Source: Roseibium sp. (GTDB lineage: Bacteria; Pseudomonadota; Alphaproteobacteria; Rhizobiales; Stappiaceae). From it: DNA of 64,000 bases. Below are positions 44,128 through 52,827 of the stretch, one piece after another (the first letter of the stretch is position 1; each line of letters starts with the position of its first letter). The DNA is taken from assembly GCA_017643925.1 (NCBI GenBank), contig JAEPML010000005.1, positions 124,001 through 188,000 of the forward strand, read 5' to 3'. The notes under the pieces are model-generated. The model did not search any database and was not told the DNA's origin. It saw only the letters and a list, made by a program, of their open reading frames with translations. The position numbers were made by a program, and so were the translations under genes.

Positions 44128-44914
44128 ATTGGGGGAGGAAACGAGGCGGCATAGGCCCCTTGTTGCGCCCGCCCTGGCCCATTTGTTCCCAGGCATGGGC
44201 GAGAATCCCGACAGAGCGCGACAGGCAGAACAATCCTCTGGAAAGCGGGGCGGGAAATCCCAGTTCGCAGAAGATTACAGCCGTTGCACCGTCAATGTTC
44301 ATTGCAATCGGTACGCCGCGCGACCGTCCCAGTTCAGCCTGTACCGCTACTCCTATGTCGGCGAAGCGTCCAGAGACGGTTCCTTCAATTGCCGCGTCGC
44401 GGACGAGTTTCATCAACCGGGGGGCACGAGGATCGGTCGGCTTGTGAAACCGATGACCAAAACCGGAGACGATCTTGCCGTATTCAGAGCGCCACTGAAC
44501 CAGGCCGTCAACAACTGCCTCCTCAAGCGGCGCACCGGCGTCCATCCGATCTGCGATATCGTAGTAGAGCTCGGCGCATTGTTCGCCGGCTCCCCCGTGA
44601 ACGTCGCCAAGCATGTTGATACCTGTCGCCATTACATTGTTGAGGCCAAGCCCACAGGTAGCCGCCATTCTGCCGGCAGCAATCGAGGGGGCCTGGGGTC
44701 CATGATCGACGCCCGCCACTAGGGCCGCTTCGAAGAGCCTCGCTTCCTCTTCGCTGGGCGTGCCTCCACGAACCATGAGCCAGATCATCTGCGGAAAGCT
44801 GACTGTCCCGATCAGCTCCTCGATCGGTGTTCCGCGGAAAACGATCTTCCCGGGCTCCATATCGATGATGGAGGTTCGCCACCAGTGCCGGATTGCCTCG
44901 CCGTCCGTGCTCAT
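44102..44914 (-). CDS. Short citrate-synthase-fold protein (citryl-CoA lyase-like)
   Basis: At 270 residues this is much shorter than citrate synthase (370-430), but it keeps the whole catalytic set: H106 in GDVHGGAGE, H154 in GFGHRFHKP and D208 in AMNIDGATA. That matches the small citryl-CoA lyase or CCL-domain type. Such proteins cleave or form C-C bonds next to CoA thioesters. The ATG overlaps the AroE-like stop (ATGA). In the pathway it may make the final retro-Claisen-type cut; the substrate is inferred, not seen. Confidence 0.82.
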   Translation of the reverse strand: MSTDGEAIRHWWRTSIIDMEPGKIVFRGTPIEELIGTVSFPQMIWLMVRGGTPSEEEARLFEAALVAGVDHGPQAPSIAAGRMAATCGLGLNNVMATGINMLGDVHGGAGEQCAELYYDIADRMDAGAPLEEAVVDGLVQWRSEYGKIVSGFGHRFHKPTDPRAPRLMKLVRDAAIEGTVSGRFADIGVAVQAELGRSRGVPIAMNIDGATAVIFCELGFPAPLSRGLFCLSRSVGILAHAWEQMGQGGRNKGPMPPRFLPQYEPEDNAG

Positions 44915-45783
44915 GCAGCTGTCTCCTTGTTCTCGTTGCGATCCTGCTGCAAGAGACCTTCGAGAGTGGCCTTCATGCGGTCCACGTCCGGTTCATGACC
45001 GGTCAGGAGCCGAAAGGCTTCCACCGCCTGCCAAAGTGCCATTTTCGTGCCGTCCATGACACGGCAGCCATGGGCTTCTGCAAGCTTCAAAAAAGCCGTT
45101 TTGCGCGGGAAATAGACAATATCGGCGACCCAGGTCGCGCGGCTCAAAAGCCAGGGGTCGAAGGCCATGCCCGGATGCGATGCCATACCAAGCGGCGTGC
45201 AATTTACCGCCCCGGAGACCTGGTCGAAGGGAACACCGTCAATGCTTTCGGCTGCAAGGGTTTGAAGCCAGGGACGCAGCATGTTCAATCTTGTTTTCAG
45301 ACCCTTGGCACGCTCCAAGACAGGATCGATGATGAACAGTGTGTCGACTCCCAGGTCTGCGAGTGCGAGCGCAACGGAAGCACCTGCGCCGCCTGCACCA
45401 CACAAAACGACCGTGTTCCCTGCAATCGAGGCAATTTCACTTTGTATTGCTCTGCGAAAACCACCGTAATCCGTGTTGAAGCCAATACGCTCACCGGCCT
45501 GCAAAACCACGGTATTTGCCGTCAGGAGCTCATTGGCAGGTCCCTCAAGCCGATGAAGAAGTTCGACAACAGTGGACTTGTGAGGATGCGTTACATTCAA
45601 GCCCACAAGACCATCCGCTTCAGCATCGGAAAGGATCTGTGCGAGATCAGCCCGTGACAGTTTCCTTCCTCCGGTGTCGATCCGCCCGTACCGGTAGTCA
45701 AGCCCGAGCGCTGCTCCTTCGAGTTCGTGCTGCGCCGGTGTCAGGGAGGGACCTATATGATCTCCAACAAGAGCAGCTTTCAT
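44911..45783 (-). CDS. Shikimate/quinate dehydrogenase-like protein (AroE/YdiB family)
   Basis: A 290-residue dehydrogenase with the complete family motif set: GPSLTPAQHE (substrate hydroxyls), GLNVTHPHKS with catalytic K69, GFNTDYGGF with D105, GAGGAGASVALAL for NAD(P), NCTPLGMAS and the C-terminal MALWQAVEAF. Biosynthetic AroE is normally elsewhere; its place between a QsuB-like gene and a citryl-CoA lyase in a TRAP operon points to a catabolic quinate- or shikimate-type dehydrogenase. The start overlaps the previous stop in ATGA. Confidence 0.9.
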   Translation of the reverse strand: MKAALVGDHIGPSLTPAQHELEGAALGLDYRYGRIDTGGRKLSRADLAQILSDAEADGLVGLNVTHPHKSTVVELLHRLEGPANELLTANTVVLQAGERIGFNTDYGGFRRAIQSEIASIAGNTVVLCGAGGAGASVALALADLGVDTLFIIDPVLERAKGLKTRLNMLRPWLQTLAAESIDGVPFDQVSGAVNCTPLGMASHPGMAFDPWLLSRATWVADIVYFPRKTAFLKLAEAHGCRVMDGTKMALWQAVEAFRLLTGHEPDVDRMKATLEGLLQQDRNENKETAA

Positions 45784-47666
45784 CGCAGTGGCATCCCTTC
45801 GGCACGTTGAAGGCGCATCTGGGCAGCCAGGCGGATCGGCGCGTTCGACGCGCCATATCCCTGATACCCGGAGCGTCTTTCAACGATCTCAAAGAAGAAG
45901 CCGTTGAAGATCGGTTGGCTGTAAATCTGGAAATACTCCGTACCGCCTTCGCGGTCGTAGAGGATATTGGCCGAACGCATGGTCTCGACAAGTTCCATGT
46001 CCAGACCAAAACGAACCCTGAGGTCGTCATAGTAGTTTGCGGGCATTTCCAACCTTGGGAACCCGGCTGCATCCAGGATGTTCGACGTTTCGAAAATATC
46101 GTCAGTTAGAAAAGCAATATGCTGAACCCCGGCGCCGAACTGATCAGCAAGAAACGAGCCGGCAAAAGTCCTGTGCCCCGCCGCTCCGTTCAGGTTCAGA
46201 CGCATTTCCCCTTCCGGGGTTTCCAGCGCTTGCGAGCGAACGACGCCGGCCGGGTCGGCGACATCGACGATCTCGCTTTTCCGCATGTCGAAAGTCGTCA
46301 TGTAGTAAAGCGCCCAGCTGCGCATTTCGTTGCTCGCCATGGTCTGGGCAACATGGTCGACCCGGCGCAGTCCGGCCGGGCGAGTTGCAGCTGTTTTCTT
46401 CACGGGTTCGAACTCGATGTCCCAGACCCGGTGAAGATCGGATTTCTCGTCAATGAAATGAACCACGGATCCCCCCACGCCACGAATGGCGGGAATTTCG
46501 AGTTCACCAGACCCTACCGCCTGCGAGAAGGGTTCGGTGCCGAGTTCGGTCGCTCTCGCGACGGTCTGACTGGCATCGTCAACGCGCATGCCCATGTCGC
46601 AGACGCAGGGGCCATGACTGAGAAAAGCGGAATGAGCAAAGCCCGTCTGGTCGGAATTGATGACGATGTTGATCGCCCCCTGGCGCCACAGTTCCACAGA
46701 CTTGGAAACATGTCGCCGCTCCATCCTGAAGCATAGCGATTGCAGGATGTCAGCAAGTTGCCGATGGGTCCTTTCATCCGTGGCAAATTCGATGAATTCA
46801 AAGCCTCGAACATGCCCGCGATCAGGCAAGGCCGGAGACCCAAGGCCAAGGCCGGGTTCGGTGCCCGAAACATCGTCCAGCAGCGAAGCCAGCGCGCGAT
46901 AGCCGTCGCGTGTGATCTGCCCTGCCCTGACCTCCAGATCCTGTTCGTTCAAACGCGCGATGGACCAGGGGCCGCGGTACCCGCTGCGCGCGAGAACTTT
47001 CACGAAGCCGGAAAGGTTCAACCGACCGAGTCCCGGAAGAAGTCCGAAATGACGTTTCAGCATCCGGATATCGGTGTCCAGCCGGGGGGCGTCGGACAGC
47101 TGCACATGAAAGAGTGCGGACAGGTCCAGATCACGCAAATCCGCAGGTCGACGACCGCCGGCAAGCGAAAAGAAACTGTTGAGCGCGAGGCCGAAACTGT
47201 CGCACCCGACCGCCTCGACCAGAGCACTGGCCTGAAGGTCATGTGTCGTAGCCTGCGCCCAGGGAAGCGCGAGATAGGCAATCTTCAATCCACGCCTTTG
47301 TGCCCGGTCGGCCGCGTTGCTGAGGTCTTCAACGATCCTGTCCTGCTCGATCCCTGTCTGCATGGTTCTGGCGGAACCGACCAGAAGCATTTTCGTTCCC
47401 AGGGCTTCCATGAGATCGAACTTGGCTTCCAGCCGGTCGAAGGCGACTTGCTGGTCAAGCTGGCCCTCCAGGTCATGGAACGGTTTGAGCAACGCAACCT
47501 TCAAGCCGAGCCCGGAAACAATATCCCGGATTTCCCTGGCAGTTCCGTGAAAGCCGGTGAAATCCGGATCATGGAGTTCCACACTTTCGAAACCGGCCGC
47601 CGCGATCGCCTTCAGTTTGGCCGGCAAATCGCCCGGAATGGATGTTGTCGAGATGCAAAGGGACAT
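45780..47666 (-). CDS. QsuB-like fusion: TIM-barrel dehydratase domain plus HPPD-like dioxygenase domain
   Basis: A 628-residue two-domain protein in the layout of QsuB/QuiC1 (3-dehydroshikimate dehydratase). The N-terminal barrel (1-275) has family phrases such as PGDLPAKLKAIAAAGFESVE and FHVQLSDAP. However, where I recall Glu, Asp, Gln and Glu as metal ligands of QuiC1, this protein shows L132 (YLALPW), N163 (LNSFF), Q189 and A237 (SIARLNE). The C-terminal 4-hydroxyphenylpyruvate-dioxygenase-like domain keeps its metal triad: H438 in RVDHVAQ, H516 in VQHIAF and E593 in FFEIVER. So the dehydratase half may be dead and the dioxygenase half active. It overlaps dctM by one base. Confidence 0.85.
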   Translation of the reverse strand: MSLCISTTSIPGDLPAKLKAIAAAGFESVELHDPDFTGFHGTAREIRDIVSGLGLKVALLKPFHDLEGQLDQQVAFDRLEAKFDLMEALGTKMLLVGSARTMQTGIEQDRIVEDLSNAADRAQRRGLKIAYLALPWAQATTHDLQASALVEAVGCDSFGLALNSFFSLAGGRRPADLRDLDLSALFHVQLSDAPRLDTDIRMLKRHFGLLPGLGRLNLSGFVKVLARSGYRGPWSIARLNEQDLEVRAGQITRDGYRALASLLDDVSGTEPGLGLGSPALPDRGHVRGFEFIEFATDERTHRQLADILQSLCFRMERRHVSKSVELWRQGAINIVINSDQTGFAHSAFLSHGPCVCDMGMRVDDASQTVARATELGTEPFSQAVGSGELEIPAIRGVGGSVVHFIDEKSDLHRVWDIEFEPVKKTAATRPAGLRRVDHVAQTMASNEMRSWALYYMTTFDMRKSEIVDVADPAGVVRSQALETPEGEMRLNLNGAAGHRTFAGSFLADQFGAGVQHIAFLTDDIFETSNILDAAGFPRLEMPANYYDDLRVRFGLDMELVETMRSANILYDREGGTEYFQIYSQPIFNGFFFEIVERRSGYQGYGASNAPIRLAAQMRLQRAEGMPLR

Positions 47667-48961
47667 CAGCCTACATATCCAAGCAGCCTGGGCAGAAAGA
47701 GCACGATTTCCGGGAAAAGGATCATCAGGATCAAGGCTCCGATGAGTACCGCCAGGAATGCCCAGACCTCCGAGATGATCTCGCGCAGCGGAATGCCGGT
47801 AACAGCATTGATGACGAAGAGCAGGATGCCATAGGGCGGCGTGATCAGACCGATCATCGAATTGACAACAACAAGCACGCCGAAGTGAACCAGGTCGATG
47901 CCAAGATCCTTACAGGTCGGGATGAACAGTGGAACGATGACCAGAATGATCGTGGTCGCGTCGAGCACGCATCCCAGCAGCAGAACAAGAATGTTCACAC
48001 CGATCAGAAACACCAGCGGATGAACGTCGATACCTTGAAGGAACTCCGACATCAGGCCCGGGATGTTTTCCGAAATGACCACGAAGTTGAGGATCAATGC
48101 ACCCCCGATGACGACACCGACAGCTGCCGACGAGCGCGCGCTTTCAACAAAGATCCGGTAAAGGCCGTGCAGGGACAGGGCTCTATAGAAGAGTCCGGCT
48201 AGCAACAGGGCGTAAAGCGCGGCAACCGCGGCGGCTTCTGTCGGGGTCGTAACACCGCCGTAAATGCCGAAGAGCAGGATCACGGGCATCAGAAGCGCCG
48301 GAAACGCATTGGCAGTGTAACGGGGCAATTCACGCAGCGGCACAGGTTCTTCAAGTGCAAAGCCGCGTTTGGTCGCCAGATAATAATTCATCGCCATGAG
48401 CACGGCGCCCATAACCAGCCCGGGCAGGATGCCTGCCAGGAACAACGCCCCGATCGAGGCATTGGACACGAGCGCGTAAAGGACCATCGGAATGGAGGGC
48501 GGAATGATGGGGCCGATCGTGGCTGAAGCCGCCGTGATGGCTGCCGCATACCCTCTCGAGTACCGGCCATCCTTTGTCATCATTCCAATGATGATCTTGC
48601 CGATCCCGGCCGCATCGGCGACCGCAGATCCGGACATGCCGGAGAAAATGAGAGAGGCAACCACGTTCACATGACCGAGACCGCCCTTGAACCGGCCAAC
48701 TGCGGCAACGCAGAAACTGAGCAGACGCTCGGAGATGGTGCCTGCGTTCATGATGTTGGCGGCTGCAATGAACAGCGGCACTGCAAGCAGGACAAAACTC
48801 TTGTAAAGACCCTGCAGGATCTTCTCGCCTGTCAGGGCGAGATCAAGACCGGCAGCCCCCAGATACACCAGCGATGCCAGGATGATGGAGTATCCGATCG
48901 GCGTTCCGATCCCGGCCAGTCCGAAAAGGGTGATCAGGCAAAGGGCAAATTCCATGCTCAT
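47666..48961 (-). CDS. TRAP transporter large permease subunit (DctM type)
   Basis: A 431-residue membrane protein with about 12 helices. LFGLAGIGTPIGYSIILAS near the start and GMSGSAVADAAGIGKIIIGMM are typical of the ion-transport subunit of TRAP transporters, as is LGCVLDATTIILVIVPLF. It drives uptake of an organic acid with a sodium gradient. Its ATG overlaps the dctQ-type stop (ATGA). Confidence 0.95.
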   Translation of the reverse strand: MSMEFALCLITLFGLAGIGTPIGYSIILASLVYLGAAGLDLALTGEKILQGLYKSFVLLAVPLFIAAANIMNAGTISERLLSFCVAAVGRFKGGLGHVNVVASLIFSGMSGSAVADAAGIGKIIIGMMTKDGRYSRGYAAAITAASATIGPIIPPSIPMVLYALVSNASIGALFLAGILPGLVMGAVLMAMNYYLATKRGFALEEPVPLRELPRYTANAFPALLMPVILLFGIYGGVTTPTEAAAVAALYALLLAGLFYRALSLHGLYRIFVESARSSAAVGVVIGGALILNFVVISENIPGLMSEFLQGIDVHPLVFLIGVNILVLLLGCVLDATTIILVIVPLFIPTCKDLGIDLVHFGVLVVVNSMIGLITPPYGILLFVINAVTGIPLREIISEVWAFLAVLIGALILMILFPEIVLFLPRLLGYVG

Positions 48962-49518
48962 ACCGCTTCATCTCCCTGCTGAATGGAGGGCGGTTCGTGC
49001 TCGTGCCCGGGAATGTCGTGTTCGCCACTTGGGGGGCCATGGCGCAGAATGTCGATGAAGCGCCAGGAATACCGAATGATGATTGCGATCATGAAGATGA
49101 GGTAGATCGAGAAAATCGTGCGCAATGGGATCTTCTTGCCGGTCAGCGGGTTTTCCACCGTGGTGGTCTTCCGGATTTTCATCCAGTCGATGTAGTCCCA
49201 TGTCGGCAGGAAGGACCAGATCATTCCGGCGACGATGGACGCCGCAGCGATCAGAGCCAGAACTTTCTGGCCTCGACGTGGAACCGACAGGTAGAGAATA
49301 TCGAAGGTGACGTGGTCCTTCTCATGCACGATGAAGGCGTTGCCGAAAAACACGATCCAGACCCACAGGATGAGGCAGAGCTCCAGCGTCCAACCAAAAG
49401 GTGTCACCAGGACATATCTGGAGAATATCTGAAGCAGGAAGGTGAAGAACATCGCCGCCAACATGGCGGCGGCGATGCCTTCGGCCCCGCAGGCGAACCA
49501 GGTAGAAATGCGTTTCAT
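48958..49518 (-). CDS. TRAP transporter small permease subunit (DctQ type)
   Basis: A 186-residue protein with four membrane helices (for example AAMLAAMFFTFLLQIFSRYV and LELCLILWVWIVFFGNAFIV). The VHEKDHVTFDILY region is typical of DctQ. The cytoplasmic tail is charged and His-rich (GEHDIPGHEHEPPS). It pairs with the DctM-type subunit. AGGAG lies before the start, 30 bases after the binding-protein gene. Confidence 0.92.
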   Translation of the reverse strand: MKRISTWFACGAEGIAAAMLAAMFFTFLLQIFSRYVLVTPFGWTLELCLILWVWIVFFGNAFIVHEKDHVTFDILYLSVPRRGQKVLALIAAASIVAGMIWSFLPTWDYIDWMKIRKTTTVENPLTGKKIPLRTIFSIYLIFMIAIIIRYSWRFIDILRHGPPSGEHDIPGHEHEPPSIQQGDEAV

Positions 49519-49548
49519 ATCAGCTCTCCTGCGGGGGTGCTTGCCGGA

Positions 49549-50559
49549 TTATTTGCCGAGCGCGTTGATCTTATCCAGAACACCCTCCGGCCATGTCGCT
49601 GCGAATTCGCTTTCAAGATACATGGACTGAACCTGATTGCGGAATGCGTCCAGGTCCGGCTCGTAGATCGACATGCCCTGCTCTTCGAGGAAGGCGACGA
49701 GCTCCTGTTCTTTTTGCAATTGCGCCTTGCGGCCGGCCTCTGCAGCCGCGTCTGCCGCCTTTTGAACAGTCGCCTGTTGTTCCGGTGTCAGGTTGTTGAA
49801 GACCTCGGCATTCATGGCGATGTAATTCAGGTCAACGAGGTGAGATGTCAGGACGATCTGGTTGGTGACCTCGTAGAATTTCGCGTCGACCACGGTCGGC
49901 AGCGGGTTGTCCTGGCCATCTACAGCCCCTGCTGAAAGAGCGGTGTAAACTTCAGCGAACGCCATTGGCGTGGGGGATGCGCCCAGCGCCTTGCCAAGGA
50001 ACTGCCAGGCGTCTGTGCCGGGCATGCGCAGGTTCACGCCGGCAAGGTCAGCCGGTGTTTTCACGGTCAGTTCGTCCTTTGACTGGCGCAAATTGACCTG
50101 ACGGCGGCCGAGATACATGACCGACAGGAGCTTGACGCCCAGCTCTTCCTCAGCCTTTTGCTTGAACGGGTCCATCAGCGAGTCGTTGAAGACGGCCACC
50201 TGATGATCGGCGTCCTGGTGGACGTAGCCGGCCGTGAAGATGGAGAATTCGGGGAAGAACTGTGCGAGTTCCTGTGCGGAGGCAATGGACATTTCCAAGT
50301 TGCCACGGCTGATCGCGTCCAGCTCCGTGCCCTGCGCGAATATGGTGCCGTTATAGCTCGGAACATAGTCGGCGAATTCGGCCACCATGGGTGCAAAGAC
50401 ATCGCGCATGGCGACGGAACGCTGGTCCGTTTCCGAGCCGGACGTGGCCAGGCGCAGCTGCACCTTGTCGTCTGCCAGACCTGCGACCGAACTTCCTGCC
50501 AGAACACCGGCGGCGACAAATGCCGAAAGCGCTGCACGGCGTGTGAATTTAGTCATCAT
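49549..50559 (-). CDS. TRAP transporter substrate-binding protein (DctP type)
   Basis: A 336-residue periplasmic protein. The signal peptide (RRAALSAFVAAGVLAGSSVAG) starts with paired Arg. DctP signatures include YVPSYNGTIFAQGTELDAIS, NLRMPGTDAWQFLGKALGASPTP and the binding Arg in GVNLRMPG; MAFAEVYTALSAGAVDGQDN is the most typical stretch. Family members bind C4-dicarboxylates, uronates, quinate-like and other organic acids. It heads a nine-gene operon and has the palindrome 80 bases upstream. AGGAGGAAGAG precedes ATG-ATG. Confidence 0.95.
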   Translation of the reverse strand: MMTKFTRRAALSAFVAAGVLAGSSVAGLADDKVQLRLATSGSETDQRSVAMRDVFAPMVAEFADYVPSYNGTIFAQGTELDAISRGNLEMSIASAQELAQFFPEFSIFTAGYVHQDADHQVAVFNDSLMDPFKQKAEEELGVKLLSVMYLGRRQVNLRQSKDELTVKTPADLAGVNLRMPGTDAWQFLGKALGASPTPMAFAEVYTALSAGAVDGQDNPLPTVVDAKFYEVTNQIVLTSHLVDLNYIAMNAEVFNNLTPEQQATVQKAADAAAEAGRKAQLQKEQELVAFLEEQGMSIYEPDLDAFRNQVQSMYLESEFAATWPEGVLDKINALGK

Positions 50560-50638
50560 CTCTTCCTCCTTGAGACTTTCATCTTATCTGTTCGATTTTT
50601 AAGCATGACCGATTATTTTTGTTTTGCAAGATTTTTTT

Positions 50639-50657
50639 AAAAATATCTGATATTTTT
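50639..50657. promoter_or_regulatory. 19-bp palindromic operator, copy b
   Basis: Identical to copy a: AAAAATATCTGATATTTTT. It begins directly next to the stop of Gfo/Idh (3) and lies 80 bases before dctP, in an AT-rich promoter stretch, so it should control the TRAP-led operon. Confidence 0.8.
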
Positions 50658-51743
50658 CTAGACCACGGTCCTGTAGGTCCCAAGAGCCGAAGCCGTGATG
50701 TCCTGGATCTCCAGACGTACACGCTGTTGCGCGGAAACCTGTATGGCCTCGATCACCTGCAGTGTTCTCAGGCCTTCCGATCCCGAAACAAGCGGCGGTG
50801 CCTTACGAAGGATCACGTCCCTGAAGTGGGCAACCTGATTGACAAGTGGGTCCGAGGCGTCGCGCGTCAGGGTCGTCGCTGACAGTGGCGTCCACCAGTC
50901 CTGCTGCCTGTCCTGATGGGTCCAGACGCGAAGATCAGGCACAGAAAGTGAGCCTTCCGATCCTCCAATCAGGTAGCAACTCTCCGGTATCGGGGGATAA
51001 TTCGGGTTTTCACGGGACGTGAATTCCCAACTCCAAGGCGCAACCACACTGTCCGAAACCGAAATGGTACCGATCGCTCCATTCTTGAACTCGAGGAGTG
51101 CACTGGCGACGTCCTCGTTCTCGAACCCCCTGGCCGAGGGCGCTGCGACTGCCTGAACGGCTGAAACCTCTCCGCATAAGTACCGGATCAGGTCTATGTC
51201 ATGGACCAGGTTCACGGAGACTGGCCCGGCGCCTTCACGTTTGCGCCAGGAAGCTGCGTCAAAGTAGTGGTCCGGCTTGTAAAACCAGCACGTTCCCTGA
51301 ACCGCACGAACGTCTCCGATCAGGCCGTCATCTATCGCCTGCCTTGCCTTGCGGATCAGGGGATTGTGACGACGATGGTGACCCACGAGCAGAGGGATGT
51401 CCCGGTTGTTCGCCATCTGGACAAGGGCGTGGGCTTCGAGTGCGGAAACGCCAATGGGCTTTTCGACGAGAACGGGGCATTTGTGCTCGATGCAGGTCAT
51501 GGCCTGCTCGACATGCAACAGGGTCGGAGTTGCCAGGATCACACCGTCAGGGCCGACGCTTTCCAACATGGCGCCAATTGTCTCGAAGCACGGCACGCCC
51601 ATGCCGATTGCGGCGTCCTGGCCGCTTTCGTTGGGATCAACGACCGCAACCAGCTCCACATCGGGAACAAGAGCGACCGCTTCCGCATGTCGTTTCCCCA
51701 CCAGTCCAAGACCGACAATGGCGAGTCGTAGTTTTGAATGCAC
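50658..51743 (-). CDS. Gfo/Idh/MocA-family oxidoreductase (3)
   Basis: A 361-residue dehydrogenase: LRLAIVGLGLVGKRHAEAVA as NAD loop, catalytic Lys in VLVEKPIGVSALEAH, active-site GPVSVNLVHDIDLIRYLCG. Relatives act on inositols, quinate-like rings or sugars. It is divergent from the GntR regulator, with copy c of the palindrome between. The transcript could read through into dctP, but copy b provides a separate promoter. Confidence 0.9.
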   Translation of the reverse strand: MHSKLRLAIVGLGLVGKRHAEAVALVPDVELVAVVDPNESGQDAAIGMGVPCFETIGAMLESVGPDGVILATPTLLHVEQAMTCIEHKCPVLVEKPIGVSALEAHALVQMANNRDIPLLVGHHRRHNPLIRKARQAIDDGLIGDVRAVQGTCWFYKPDHYFDAASWRKREGAGPVSVNLVHDIDLIRYLCGEVSAVQAVAAPSARGFENEDVASALLEFKNGAIGTISVSDSVVAPWSWEFTSRENPNYPPIPESCYLIGGSEGSLSVPDLRVWTHQDRQQDWWTPLSATTLTRDASDPLVNQVAHFRDVILRKAPPLVSGSEGLRTLQVIEAIQVSAQQRVRLEIQDITASALGTYRTVV

Positions 51744-51838
51744 AAAAGGCTCCTATGCAACTGGACACTTCACTGCGGCCCGTTACCAGCCGTCGATTGG
51801 TGCTTTCGGCGATGTTAGGAGCAATCCACAAGATTTGC

Positions 51839-51857
51839 AATAATATCTGATATTTTT
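51839..51857. promoter_or_regulatory. Palindromic operator, copy c (one mismatch)
   Basis: AATAATATCTGATATTTTT; the right arm and the core are identical to copies a and b, and the left arm has one change. A -35-like TTGACA at 51862-51867 follows 4 bases later on the plus strand, so binding would affect the GntR promoter (autoregulation) as well as the divergent Gfo/Idh gene. Confidence 0.75.
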
Positions 51858-51942
51858 ATTTTTGACATAAATTATGGAAAATTGCCCTACAAATTCAAAT
51901 GTGATAAATGCATGATAATTTCCATTTCATCGGCCAAAAGTG

Positions 51943-52599
51943 ATGCAGCAGACACCAGCGACAATCGGATCCAGCACGTACCAGAAGATCAAGCGCGATA
52001 TCATTTTCGGCGAGCTGGAACCCGGTTCGAAGCTGAAGCTGGAAGGGCTCAAGCAGCGTTATTCCACGAGCCCGTCCACCTTGCGCGAAACCCTCAGTCG
52101 TCTGGCAAGCGAAGGTTTCGTGGAAGCACCGGAGCAACGCGGCTTTCGGGTCACTCCTGTCTCGAAGGAAGATCTGATCGAAATTGGCGGCCTTCGGGTT
52201 CTGCTGGAATGTCACGCCCTGAAACTGTCTGTCGAGAACGGGGACACGGACTGGGAAGGCAACCTCGTTGCCGCACATCACAAGCTGCATCTCATGGAGC
52301 AGAAGATGCTGACCGGTGACGAGAGCGAAAAGGAAACCTGGAAACGCTACGACTGGGAGTTTCACCTCGCCATGATCCAGGCCTGCAACAATACCAACCT
52401 GCTCTCGCTGCACGCCATCATGTACGACAAATATCTGCGCTATCAGATGCTCGTCCTGACCTACCGGGGAGAAGTTGCGGTCAAGGAACACCAGGACATG
52501 TTCGAAGCTGCCCTGGCCCGCGACACCAAGGCCGCCTGTAAAATGCTCGAAAGCCACATCAACAACGGCGTCGAACACACGCTTGCCGCGATGGCGTGA
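51943..52599 (+). CDS. GntR-family regulator with FCD domain
   Basis: A 218-residue regulator. The winged helix is STYQKIKRDIIFGELEPGSK to LKQRYSTSPSTLRETLSRLA with EAPEQRGFRVTPV at the wing. The helical FCD domain occupies the rest, with WEFHLAMIQACNN and an Arg/His set that often binds a metal and an organic acid. FCD regulators control catabolism of acids such as uronates, lactate or inositol-derived acids. It is probably the repressor that binds the three palindromes. GTG 51940 is an alternative start. Confidence 0.92.
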   Translation: MQQTPATIGSSTYQKIKRDIIFGELEPGSKLKLEGLKQRYSTSPSTLRETLSRLASEGFVEAPEQRGFRVTPVSKEDLIEIGGLRVLLECHALKLSVENGDTDWEGNLVAAHHKLHLMEQKMLTGDESEKETWKRYDWEFHLAMIQACNNTNLLSLHAIMYDKYLRYQMLVLTYRGEVAVKEHQDMFEAALARDTKAACKMLESHINNGVEHTLAAMA

Positions 52600-52626
52600 G
52601 ATGTTTTTGTTCACGTGTAAAGCCGG

Positions 52627-52645
52627 GGTGGAAAAGGCTTCCACC
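52627..52645 (+). terminator. Hairpin after the GntR gene (possible terminator)
   Basis: GGTGGAA/TTCCACC with a 5-base loop, 27 bases after the GntR stop, followed only by ATTTAC. The weak T run keeps confidence low. Confidence 0.4.
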
Positions 52646-52827
52646 ATTTACAGTGGTCAAGCAGAGCTTTGCGCCGATTTAGCGGCCTGCCGAGTCCCCT
52701 GATGCGCTGACCGTGTTCACTCAGCACAAACGTTCACAATGAGCGACAAGGTTACATTCTTGTTGATGAGGTGGTGTATCAGGACGCCAGGTATAAGATG
52801 GCGCTAAACCCGCCTCGACAAGGTGCC

